Shown: positions 1-9,944 of the stretch, piece by piece
How positions within the stretch are numbered: position 1 is the first letter of the stretch
Layout: each line of letters starts with the position of its first letter
Assembly: GCF_029227915.1 (NCBI RefSeq)
Contig: NC_079878.1
Location: forward strand, 2,606,001-2,670,000
DNA: 64,000 nt
Source: Hydractinia symbiolongicarpus
Lineage: Eukaryota > Cnidaria > Hydrozoa > Anthoathecata > Hydractiniidae
Reading direction: 5' to 3'
The notes under the pieces: model-generated
What the model saw: the letters and a program-made list of their open reading frames with translations, nothing else
The model's database searches: none
What the model was told of the DNA's origin: nothing
Program-made: the position numbers and the translations under genes

Positions 1-27
1 TAAATTATCATTTAACCACTAAAGCCC
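1..27. repeat. Left-edge partial monomer
   Basis: This is the last 27 bases of a monomer: the AT tract and the linker ccactaaagccc before the first complete unit. It uses the tcatttaaccac linker variant also seen just before 26859 and 39219. The array therefore extends beyond the left edge. Confidence 0.95.
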
Positions 28-86
28 ATGAGACTTGTAGTTTTTAAAAATGTTTTCATTTTTGATGAGACGCTGAATAAAAGAAG

Positions 87-110
87 TTTAATCGCCGGCA
101 AACGAAAACC
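87..110. other. Representative conserved monomer core
   Basis: Offsets 60-83 contain atcgccggcaaacg with the palindrome GCCGGC, and are among the least variable positions by eye. Observed changes are few: cacacg in one subtype, gccgac, ggaaaacg, atcggcgg. The core is CpG-rich. Confidence 0.75.
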
Positions 111-197
111 CGCGACTTCCCGTAAATCCCCGACTCGGCCCGTAAAGTCAAAAGTATACAAAGAAAGTACCCAGGGAGTAAACTCATTTCCCGAACG

Positions 198-216
198 ATT
201 TTTTAAATTATTTTTT
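198..216. other. Representative AT-only tract at monomer end
   Basis: This is an uninterrupted A/T run at offsets 171-189 (attttttaaattattt, then Ts). Variants swap aaattatt for aaagtatc, aaattatc or tatattatt. Together with the AT-rich head it forms a flank of low GC around the GC-rich core. Confidence 0.75.
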
Positions 217-332
217 CAGCACTAAAACGCATGAGACCTGTAGTTTTTAGAAATGTTTTCATTTTTGATGAGACGCTTAATGAAAGTGGTTTAATCACCG
301 GCAAACGAAAACCCGCGATTTCCCGTAAATCC

Positions 333-345
333 CGGGCTTGGCCCG
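333..345. other. Representative GC-only hairpin in class B monomers
   Basis: cgggc and gcccg are reverse complements around a ttg loop, at offsets 103-115. Class A monomers have other sequences here (gactcggcccg, gactcgggccg, or the palindrome gggccc as at 1192-1197). The site is thus a hotspot of variation that often keeps some dyad symmetry. Confidence 0.7.
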
Positions 346-433
346 TATAGTCGAATGTATACAAAGAAAGTACTCTGTGAGTAAACTCATTTTCAAAACG
401 ATTTTTTAAAGTATCTTTTCGCCACTAAAACGC

Positions 434-677
434 ATGAGACTTGTAGTTTTCAAAAATGTTTTCATTTTTGATGAGACGCTGAAAAGAAGAAGTTTAATTG
501 CCGGCAAACGAAAACCCGCCATTTCCCGTAAACCCCGGACTCGGCCCATATAGTCAAAAGTATACAAAGAAAGTACCCGGGGAGAAAACTCATTTTCCAT
601 GTATACAAAGAAAGTACCCTGTGATTAAACTCATTTCCAAAACGATTTTTTAAATTATTTTTTCACCACTAAAACGC
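434..677. repeat. 244-bp variant monomer
   Basis: A 41-bp segment is present twice. The first copy starts with gtatac at 560 and the second with gtatac at 601. The first copy carries the cccgggga type of tail and the second the ccctgtga type, so the two halves come from different monomer subtypes. This member has the private form ggagaaaac in its first copy, shared only with the units at 39625, 42012 and 43790. Confidence 0.93.
451..470. other. Representative perfect inverted repeat in monomer head
   Basis: The arms caaaaatg and catttttg are exact reverse complements separated by tttt (8-bp stem, 4-base loop). The element sits at monomer offsets 18-37 and recurs in most of the 308 units. In the taaaaatg subtype the stem is 7 bp; the agaaatg and caaaagtg subtypes have one mismatch. 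Fused dimers lose one of their two copies. Confidence 0.85.
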
Positions 678-1083
678 ATGAGACTTGTAGTTTTCAAAAA
701 TGTTTTCATTTTTGATGAGACGCTTATTAAAAGAAGTTTAATCGACGGCAAACGAAAACCCGCGATTTCCCGTAAACCCCGGACTCGGCCCGTATAGTCA
801 AAAGTATACAAAGAAAGTACCCAGGGAGTAAACTCATTTCCCGAACGATTTTTTATATTATTTTTTCACCACTAAAACGCATGAGACTTGTAGTTTTTAA
901 AAGTGTTTTCATTTTTGATGAGACGCTTAATGAAAGTGGTTTAATCGCCGGCAAACGAAAACCCACGATTTCCCGTAAATCCCGGGTTTGGCCCGTATAG
1001 TCGAATGTATACAAAGAAAGTACCCTGTGAGTAAACTCATTTCCAAAACGATTTTTTAAAGTATCTTTTCACCACTAAAACGC

Positions 1084-1397
1084 ATGAGACTTGTAGTTTT
1101 TAAAAATGTTTTCATTTTTGATGAGACGCTTAATGAAAGTGGTTTAATCGCCGGCAAACGAAAACCCGCGATTTCCCGTAAATCCCGGACTGGGCCCGTA
1201 TAGTCAAAAGTATACAAAGAAAGTACCCTTGATGAGACGCTGAATAAAAGAAGTTTAATTGCCGGCAAACGAAAACCCGCGATTTCCCGTAAATCCCGGA
1301 CTTGGCCCGTATAGTCAAAAGTATACAAAGAAGGTACCCAGAGAGTAAACTCATTTCCCGAACGATTTTTTAAATTATTTTTTCACCACTAAAACGC
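1084..1397. repeat. 314-bp fused dimer, copy 1
   Basis: A class B monomer stops after gtaccc at 1228 and continues at 1229 directly into ttgatgagacgctg, which lies about 30 bases into the next monomer. About 92 bp containing the AT tract and the head with its inverted repeat are missing, so two GC cores sit only 111 bp apart. Confidence 0.93.
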
Positions 1398-2615
1398 ATG
1401 AGACTTGTAGTTTGCAGAAATGTTTTCATTTTTGATGAGACGCTTAATAAAAGAAGTTTAATCGCCGACAAACGAAAACCCGCGACTTCCCGCGACTTCC
1501 CGACTCGGCCCGTATAGTCAAAAGTATACAAAGAAAGTACCCAGGGAGTAAACGCATTTCCCGAACGATTTTTTAAATTATTTTTTCACCACTAAAACGC
1601 ATGAGACCTGTAGTTTTTAGAAATGTTTTCATTTTTGATGAGACGCTTAATGAAAGTGGTTCAATCGCTGGCAAACGAAAACCCACGATTTCCCGTAAAT
1701 CCCGGGCTTGGCCCGTATAGTCGAATGTATACAAAGAAAGTACCCTGTGAGTAAACTCATTTCCAAAACGATTTTTTAAAGTATCTTTTCACCACTAAAA
1801 CGCATGAGACTTGTAGTTTTTAAAAATGTTTTCATTTTTGATGGGACGCTGAATAAAAGAAGTTTAATCGCCGGCACACGAAAACCCGCGATTTCCCGTA
1901 AATCCCGGGCTTGGCCCGTATAGTCGAATGCATACAAAGAAAGTACCCTGTGAGTAAACTCATTTCCAAAACGATTTTTTAAATTATCTTTTCACCACTA
2001 AAACGCATGAGACTTGTAGTTTTTAAAAATGTTTTCATTTTTGATGAGACGCTGAATAAAAGAAATTTAATCGCCGGCAAACGAAAACCCGCGACTTCCC
2101 GTAAATCCCGGACTCGGGCCGTATAGTCAAAAGTATACAAAGAAAGTACCCAGGGAGTAAACTCATTTCCCGAACGATTTTTTAAATTATTATTTACCCA
2201 CTAAAGCCCATGAGACTTGTAGTTTTCAGAAATGTTTTCATTTTTGATGAGACGCTTAATGAGAGTGGTTTAATCGCCGGCAAACGAAAACCCGCGACTT
2301 CCCGTAAATCACCGACTTGGCCCGTATAGTCAAAAGTATACAAAGAAAGTACCCAGGGAGTAAACGCATTTCCCGAACGATTTTTTAAATTATTTTTTCA
2401 CCACTAAAATGCATGAGACCTGTAGTTTTTAGAAATGTTTTCATTTTTGATGAGACGCTTAATGAAAGTGGTTTAATTGCCGGCAAACGAAAACCCACGA
2501 TTTCCCGTAAATCCCGGGCTTGGCCCGTATAGTCGAATGTATAAAAAGAAAGTACCCTGTGAGTAAACTCATTTCCAAAACGATTTTTTAAAGTATCTTT
2601 TCACCACTAAAACGC

Positions 2616-2929
2616 ATGAGACCTGTAGTTTTTAGAAATGTTTTCATTTTTGATGAGACGCTTAATGAAAGTGGTTTAATCGCCGGCAAACGAAAACCCG
2701 CGATTTCCCGTAAATCCCGGACTGGGCCCGTATAGTCAAAAGTATACAAAGAAAGTACCCTTGATGAGACGCTGAATAAAAGAAGTTTAATTGCCGGCAA
2801 ACGAAAACCCGCGATTTCCCGTAAATCCCGGACTTGGCCCGTATAGTCAAAAGTATACAAAGAAGGTACCCAGAGAGTAAACTCATTTCCCGAACGATTT
2901 TTTAAATTATTTTTTCACCACTAAAACGC
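2616..2929. repeat. 314-bp fused dimer, copy 2
   Basis: The junction is identical to copy 1 and falls at 2760/2761. The head of this copy has the cctgtagtttttag subtype instead of the cttgtagtttttaa subtype of copies 1 and 3. This indicates exchange between neighbouring monomers upstream of the junction. Confidence 0.93.
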
Positions 2930-4350
2930 ATGAGACTTGTAGTTTGCAGAAATGTTTTCATTTTTGATGAGACGCTTAATAAAAGAAGTTTAATCGCCGA
3001 CAAACGAAAACCCGCGACTTCCCGCGACTTCCCGACTCGGCCCGTATAGTCAAAAGTATACAAAGAAAGTACCCAGGGAGTAAACGCATTTCCCGAACGA
3101 TTTTTTAAATTATTTTTTCACCACTAAAACGCATGAGACCTGTAGTTTTTAGAAATGTTTTCATTTTTGATGAGACGCTTAATGAAAGTGGTTTAATCGC
3201 CGGCAAACGAAAACCCACGATTTCCCGTAAATCCCGGGCTTGGCCCGTATAGTCGAATGTATACAAAGAAAGTACCCTGTGAGTAAACTCATTTCCAAAA
3301 CGATTTTTTAAAGTATCTTTTCACCACTAAAACGCATGAGACTTGTAGTTTTTAAAAATGTTTTCATTTTTGATGGGACGCTGAATAAAAGAAGTTTAAT
3401 CGCCGGCACACGAAAACCCGCGATTTCCCGTAAATCCCGGGCTTGGCCCGTATAGTCGAATGCATACAAAGAAAGTACCCTGTGAGTAAACTCATTTCCA
3501 AAACGATTTTTTAAATTATCTTTTCACCACTAAAACGCATGAGACTTGTAGTTTTTAAAAATGTTTTCATTTTTGATGAGACGCTGAATAAAAGAAATTT
3601 AATCGCCGGCAAACGAAAACCCGCGACTTCCCGTAAATCCCGGACTCGGGCCGTATAGTCAAAAGTATACAAAGAAAGTACCCAGGGAGTAAACTCATTT
3701 CCCGAACGATTTTTTAAATTATTATTTACCCACTAAAGCCCATGAGACTTGTAGTTTTCAGAAATGTTTTCATTTTTCATGAGACGCTTAATGAGAGTGG
3801 TTTAATCGCCGACAAACGAAAACCCGCGACTTCCCGTAAATCACCGAATCGGCCCGTATAGTCAAAAGTATACAAAGAAAGTACCCAGGGAGTAAACGCA
3901 TTTCCCGAACGATTTTTTAAATTATTCTTTCACCACTAAAACGCATGAGACCTGTAGTTTTTAGAAATGTTTTCATTTTTGATGAGACGCTTAATGAAAG
4001 TGGTTTAATCGCCGGCAAACGAAAACCCACGATTTCCCGTAAATCCCGGGCTTGGCCCGTATAGTCGAATGTATAAAAAGAAAGTACCCTGTGAGTAAAC
4101 TCATTTCCAAAACGATTTTTTAAAGTATCTTTTCACCACTAAAACGCATGAGACTTGTAGTTTTTAAAAATGTTTTCATTTTTGATGAGACGCTTAATGA
4201 AAGTGGTTTAATCGCCGGCAAACGAAAACCCACGATTTCCCGTAAATCCCGGGTTTGGCCCGTATAGTCGAATGTATACAAAGAAAGTACCCTGTGAGTA
4301 AACTCATTTCCAAAACGATTTTTTAAAGTATCTTTTCACCACTAAAACGC

Positions 4351-4664
4351 ATGAGACTTGTAGTTTTTAAAAATGTTTTCATTTTTGATGAGACGCTTAA
4401 TGAAAGTGGTTTAATCGCCGGCAAACAAAAACCCGCGATTTCCCGTAAATCCCAGACTGGGCCCGTATAGTCAAAAGTATACAAAGAAAGTACCCTTGAT
4501 GAGACGCTGAATAAAAGAAGTTTAATTGCCGGCAAACGAAAACCCGCGATTTCCCGTAAATCCCGGACTTGGCCCGTATAGTCAAAAGTATATAAAGAAG
4601 GTACCCAGAGAGTAAACTCATTTCCCGAACGATTTTCTAAATTATTTTTTCACCACTAAAACGC
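4351..4664. repeat. 314-bp fused dimer, copy 3
   Basis: The same deletion junction falls at 4495/4496. Private substitutions include aaacaaaaaccc in the core and tatataaag for tatacaaag near the end. Confidence 0.93.
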
Positions 4665-5882
4665 ATGAGACTTGTAGTTTGCAGAAATGTTTTCATTTTT
4701 GATGAGACGCTTAATAAAAGAAGTTTAATCGCCGACAAACGAAAACCCGCGACTTCCCGCGACTTCCCGACTCGGCCCGTATAGTCAAAAGTATACAAAG
4801 AAAGTACCCAGGGAGTAAACGCATTTCCCGAACGATTTTTTAAATTATTTTTTCACCACTAAAACGCATGAGACCTGTAGTTTTTAGAAATGTTTTCATT
4901 TTTGATGAGACGCTTAATGAAAGTGGTTTAATCGCCGGCAAACGAAAACCCACGATTTCCCGTAAATCCCGGGCTTGGCCCGTATAGTCGAATGTATACA
5001 AAGAAAGTACCCTGTGAGTAAACTCATTTCCAAAACGATTTTTTAAAGTATCTTTTCACCACTAAAACGCATGAGACTTGTAGTTTTTAAAAATGTTTTC
5101 ATTTTTGATGGGACGCTGAATAAAAGAAGTTTAATCGCCGGCACACGAAAACCCGCGATTTCCCGTAAATCCCGGGCTTGGCCCGTATAGTCGAATGCAT
5201 ACAAAGAAAGTACCCTGTGAGTAAACTCATTTCCAAAACGATTTTTTAAATTATCTTTTCACCACTAAAACGCATGAGACTTGTAGTTTTTAAAAATGTT
5301 TTCATTTTTGATGAGACGCTGAATAAAAGAAATTTAATCGCCGGCAAACGAAAACCCGCGACTTCCCGTAAATCCCGGACTCGGGCCGTATAGTCAAAAG
5401 TATACAAAGAAAGTACCCAGGGAGTAAACTCATTTCCCGAACGATTTTTTAAATTATTATTTAACCACTAAAGCCCATGAGACTTGTAGTTTTCAGAAAT
5501 GTTTTCATTTTTGATGAGACGCTTAATGAGAGTGGTTTAATCGCCGGCAAACGAAAACCCGCGACTTCCCGTAAATCACCGACTCGGCCCGTATAGTCAA
5601 AAGTATACAAAGAAAGTACCCAGGGAGTAAACGCATTTCCCGAACGATTTTTTAAATTATTTTTTCACCACTAAAACGCATGAGACCTGTAGTTTTTAGA
5701 AATGTTTTCATTTTTGATGAGACGCTTAATGAAAGTGGTTTAATCGCCGGCAAACGAAAACCCACGATTTCCCGTAAATCCCGGGCTTGGCCCGTATAGT
5801 CGAATGTATACAAAGAAAGTACCCTGTGAGTAAACTCATTTCCAAAACGATTTTTTAAAGTATCTTTTCACCACTAAAACGC

Positions 5883-6086
5883 ATGAGACTTGTAGTTTTT
5901 AAAAATGTTTTCATTTTTGATGGGACGCTGAATAAAAGAAGTTTAATCGCCGGCACACGAAAACCCGCGATTTCCCGTAAATCCCGGGCTTGGCCCAGTA
6001 TAGTCGAATGCATACAAAGAAAGTACCCTGTGAGTAAACTCATTTCCAAAACGATTTTTTAAATTATCTTTTCACCACTAAAACGC
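5883..6086. repeat. 204-bp monomer with one inserted A
   Basis: A single A is inserted in ggcccagtatag, within the usual ggcccgtatag region. The same insertion occurs at 7711-7914, 41605-41808, 43383-43586, 45770-45973 and 49425-49628. It is always in the gatgggacgctg/cacacg subtype, so all six descend from one event. The related monomers at 1804, 3336, 5071, 6899, 40793, 44958 and 52471 lack it. Confidence 0.9.
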
Positions 6087-9000
6087 ATGAGACTTGTAGT
6101 TTTTAAAAATGTTTTCATTTTTGATGAGACGCTGAATAAAAGAAGTTTAATCGCCGGCAAACGAAAACCCGCGACTTCCCGTAAATCCCGGAGTCGGCCC
6201 GTATAGTCAAAAGTATACAAAGAAAGTACCCAGGGAGTAAACTCATTTCCCGAACGATTTTTTAAATTATTTTTTCACCACTAAAACGCATGGGACTTGT
6301 AGTTTACAAAAATGTTTTCATTTTTGATGAGACACTGAATAAAAGAAGTTTAATCGCCGGCAAACGAAAACCTGCGATTTCCCGTAAATCCCGGACTCGG
6401 CCGGTATAGTCAAAAGTATACAAAGAAAGTACCCAGGGATTAAACTCATTTCCCGAACGATTTTTTAAATTATTATTTCACCACTAAAGCCCATGAGACT
6501 TGTAGTTTTTAAAAATGTTTTCATTTTTGATGAGACGCTGAATAAAAGAAGTTTAATCGCCGGCAAACGAAAACCCGCGACTTCCCGTAAATCCCAGACT
6601 CGGGCCGTATAGTCAAAAGTATACAAAGAAAGTACCCAGGGAGTAAACTCATTTCCCGAACGATTTTTAAAATTATTTTTTCACCACTAAAACGCATGAG
6701 ACCTGTAGTTTTTAGAAATGTTTTCATTTTTGATGAGACGCTTAATGAAAGTGGTTTAATCGCCGGCAAACGAAAACCCACGATTTCCCGTAAATCCCGG
6801 GCTTGGCCCGTATAGTCGAATGTATACAAAGAAAGTACCCTGTGAGTAAACTCATTTCCAAAACGATTTTTTAAAGTATCTTTTCACCACTAAAACGCAT
6901 GAGACTTGTAGTTTTTAAAAATGTTTTCATTTTTGATGGGACGCTGAATAAAAGAAGTTTAATCGCCGGCACACGAAAACCCGCGATTTCCCGTAAATCC
7001 CGGGCTTGGCCCGTATAGTCGAATGCATACAAAGAAAGTACCCTGTGAGTAAACTCATTTCCAAAACGATTTTTTAAATTATCTTTTCACCACTAAAACG
7101 CATGAGACTTGTAGTTTTTAAAAATGTTTTCATTTTTGATGAGACGCTGAATAAAAGAAATTTAATCGCCGGCAAACGAAAACCCGCGACTTCCCGTAAA
7201 TCCCGGACTCGGGCCGTATAGTCAAAAGTATACAAAGAAAGTACCCAGGGAGTAAACTCATTTCCCGAACGATTTTTTAAATTATTATTTAACCACTAAA
7301 GCCCATGAGACTTGTAGTTTTCAGAAATGTTTTCATTTTTGATGAGACGCTTAATGAGAGTGGTTTAATCGCCGGCAAACGAAAACCCGCGACTTCCCGT
7401 AAATCACCGACTCGGCCCGTATAGTCAAAAGTATACAAAGAAAGTACCCAGGGAGTAAACGCATTTCCCGAACGATTTTTTAAATTATTTTTTCACCACT
7501 AAAACGCATGAGACCTGTAGTTTTTAGAAATGTTTTCATTTTTGATGAGACGCTTAATGAAAGTGGTTTAATCGCCGGCAAACGAAAACCCACGATTTCC
7601 CGTAAATCCCGGGCTTGGCCCGTATAGTCGAATGTATACAAAGAAAGTACCCTGTGAGTAAACTCATTTCCAAAACGATTTTTTAAAGTATCTTTTCACC
7701 ACTAAAACGCATGAGACTTGTAGTTTTTAAAAATGTTTTCATTTTTGATGGGACGCTGAATAAAAGAAGTTTAATCGCCGGCACACGAAAACCCGCGATT
7801 TCCCGTAAATCCCGGGCTTGGCCCAGTATAGTCGAATGCATACAAAGAAAGTACCCTGTGAGTAAACTCATTTCCAAAACGATTTTTTAAATTATCTTTT
7901 CACCACTAAAACGCATGAGACTTGTAGTTTTTAAAAATGTTTTCATTTTTGATGAGACGCTGAATAAAAGAAGTTTAATCGCCGGCAAACGAAAACCCGC
8001 GACTTCCCGTAAATCCCGGAGTCGGCCCGTATAGTCAAAAGTATACAAAGAAAGTACCCAGGGAGTAAACTCATTTCCCGAACGATTTTTTAAATTATTT
8101 TTTCACCACTAAAACGCATGGGACTTGTAGTTTACAAAAATGTTTTCATTTTTGATGAGACACTGAATAAAAGAAGTTTAATCGCCGGCAAACGAAAACC
8201 TGCGATTTCCCGTAAATCCCGGACTCGGCCGGTATAGTCAAAAGTATACAAAGAAAGTACCCAGGGATTAAACTCATTTCCCGAACGATTTTTTAAATTA
8301 TTATTTCACCACTAAAGCCCATGAGACTTGTAGTTTTTAAAAATGTTTTCATTTTTGATGAGACGCTGAATAAAAGAAGTTTAATCGCCGGCAAACGAAA
8401 ACCCGCGACTTCCCGTAAATCCCAGACTCGGGCCGTATAGTCAAAAGTATACAAAGAAAGTACCCAGGGAGTAAACTCATTTCCCGAACGATTTTTAAAA
8501 TTATTTTTTCACCACTAAAACGCATGAGACCTGTAGTTTTTAGAAATGTTTTCATTTTTGATGAGACGCTTAATGAAAGTGGTTTAATCGCCGGCAAACG
8601 AAAACCCACGATTTCCCGTAAATGCCGGGCTTGGCCCGTATAGTCGAATGTATACAAAGAAAGTACCCTGTGAGTAAACTCATTTCCAAAACGATTTTTT
8701 AAAGTATCTTTTCGCCACTAAAACGCATGAGACTTGTAGTTTTCAAAAATGTTTTCATTTTTGATGAGACGCTGAATAAAAGAAGTTTAATCGCCGGCAC
8801 ACGAAAACCCGCGATTTCCCGTAAATCCCGGGCTTGGCCTGTATAGTCGAATGCATACAAAGAAAGTACCCTGTGAGTAAACTCATTTCCAAAACGATTT
8901 TTTAAATTATCTTTTCACCACTAAAACGCATGAGACTTGTAGTTTTTAAAAATGTTTTCATTTTTGATGAGACGCTGAATAAAAGAAATTTAATCGCCGG

Positions 9001-9944
9001 CAAACGAAATCCCGCGACTTCCCGTAAATCCCGGACTCGGGCCGTATAGTCAAAAGTATACAAAGAAAGTACCCAGGGAGTAAACTCATTTCCCGAACGA
9101 TTTTTTAAATTATTATTTAACCACTAAAGCCCATGAGACTTGTAGTTTTTAAAAATGTTTTCATTTTTGATGAGACGCTGCATAAAAGAAGTTTAATCGC
9201 CGGCAAACGAAAACCAGCGACTTCTCGTAAATCCCCGACTCGGCCCGTATAGTCAAAAGTATACAAAGAAAGTACCCAGGGAGTAAACACATTTCCCGAA
9301 CGATTTTTTAAATTATTTTTTCACCACTAAAACGCATGAGACCTGTAGTTTTTAGAAATGTTTTCATTTTTGATGAGACGCTTAATGAAAGTGGTTTAAT
9401 CGCCGGCAAACGAAAACCCACGATTTCCCGTAAATCCCGGGCTTGGCCCGTATAGTCGAATGTATACAAAGAAAGTACCCTGTGAGTAAACTCATTTCTA
9501 AAACGATTTTTTAAAGTATCTTTTCACCACTAAAGCCCATGAGACTTGTAGTTTTTAAAATTGTTTTCATTTTTGATGAGACGCTGAATAAAAGAAGTTT
9601 AATCGCCGGCAAACGAAAACCCGCGACTTCCCGTAAATCCCAGACTCGGGCCGTATAGTCAAAAGTATACAAAGAAAGTACCCAGGGAGTAAACTCATTT
9701 CCCGAACGATTATTAAAATTATTTTTTCACCACTAAAACGCATGAGACTTGTAGTTTTCAGAAATGTTTTCATTTTTGATGAGACGCTTAATGAAAGTGG
9801 TTTAATCGCCGGCAAACGAAAACCCGCGATTTCCCGTAAATCCCGGGCTTGGCCCGTATAGTCGAATGCATACAAAGAAATTACCCAGGGAGTAAACTCA
9901 TTTTCCGAACGATTTTTTAAATTATTATTTAACCACTAAAACGC
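5883..9944. repeat. Nine-monomer HOR, period 1828 bp, with diverged tail
   Basis: Monomers from 5071 to about 6898 recur 1828 bp later. The clearest markers are the 204-bp units at 5883 and 7711, the catgggacttgtagtttac monomers at 6290 and 8118, and the ttttaaaatt AT-tract variants in the monomers at 6493 and 8321. 1828 equals nine monomers plus one inserted base. From 8727 the second copy diverges: 8930 and 9336 still match 7102 and 7508, but 9133 (gctgcataaaag) and 9539 (ttaaaattgtt) are different subtypes. Confidence 0.88.

Larger units (their letters stand above)
28..1083. repeat. Leader block of five monomers, recurring at 39219
   Basis: Monomers start at 28, 231, 434 (244 bp), 678 and 881. 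Their order is class A (gaataaaagaag at the variable site), class B (ttaatgaaagtgg), the 244-bp variant, an A/B hybrid (cttattaaaag) and class B. The same order restarts at 39219, a lag of 39191 bp. There the fourth and fifth monomers are replaced by one chimeric unit at 39869. Confidence 0.9.
1084..5882. repeat. Fused-dimer HOR, three copies (1532, 1735, 1532 bp)
   Basis: Each copy begins with a 314-bp fused dimer (1084, 2616, 4351) followed by six ordinary monomers. The second copy has a seventh, at 4148. Within copies the order is constant: a cgcgacttcccgcgacttcc monomer (1398, 2930, 4665), a class B monomer (1601, 3133, 4868), a gatgggacgctg/cacacg monomer (1804, 3336, 5071), a gaaatttaat monomer (2007, 3539, 5274), a class B monomer with the accactaaagccc linker (2210, 3742, 5477) and a class B monomer (2413, 3945, 5680). 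The extra monomer at 4148 matches the one at 881 (gggtttggccc), which also precedes a fused dimer, so the first copy probably lost it. Copies are nearly identical but carry private changes, for example tttttcatgag near 3775. Confidence 0.93.

Noticed and set aside
171-216. Telomeric or rDNA origin of the repeat
   Set aside because: No short telomere-like tandem hexamers or heptamers and no recognisable rRNA gene segments are present anywhere in the window.
28-225. Recurrent 65-codon plus-strand frame starting at the monomer start
   Set aside because: It ends at the next linker and is kept only in subtypes that by chance lack stops, for example those with ccgtaaagtc instead of ccgtatagtc. Sister monomers of the same age are interrupted, so there is no sign of selection for coding.
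341-357. A true 17-bp CENP-B box
   Set aside because: The match to the canonical pattern fails by one base of spacing in every subtype I checked, so it is listed only as a near match.
341-360. RNA polymerase III B box or tRNA-derived origin (tagtcgaatgc)
   Set aside because: The similarity to GGTTCGAATCC is partial, there is no A box at a suitable distance, and no tRNA-like cloverleaf is visible.
6521-6829. Recurrent minus-strand open frames of 102 codons (also at 8349, 9567, 46408, 50063, 50875 and others)
   Set aside because: They are the reverse translation of one and a half monomers. Their recurrence reflects the DNA repeat, not protein conservation; frames differ among units because 203 is not a multiple of three.
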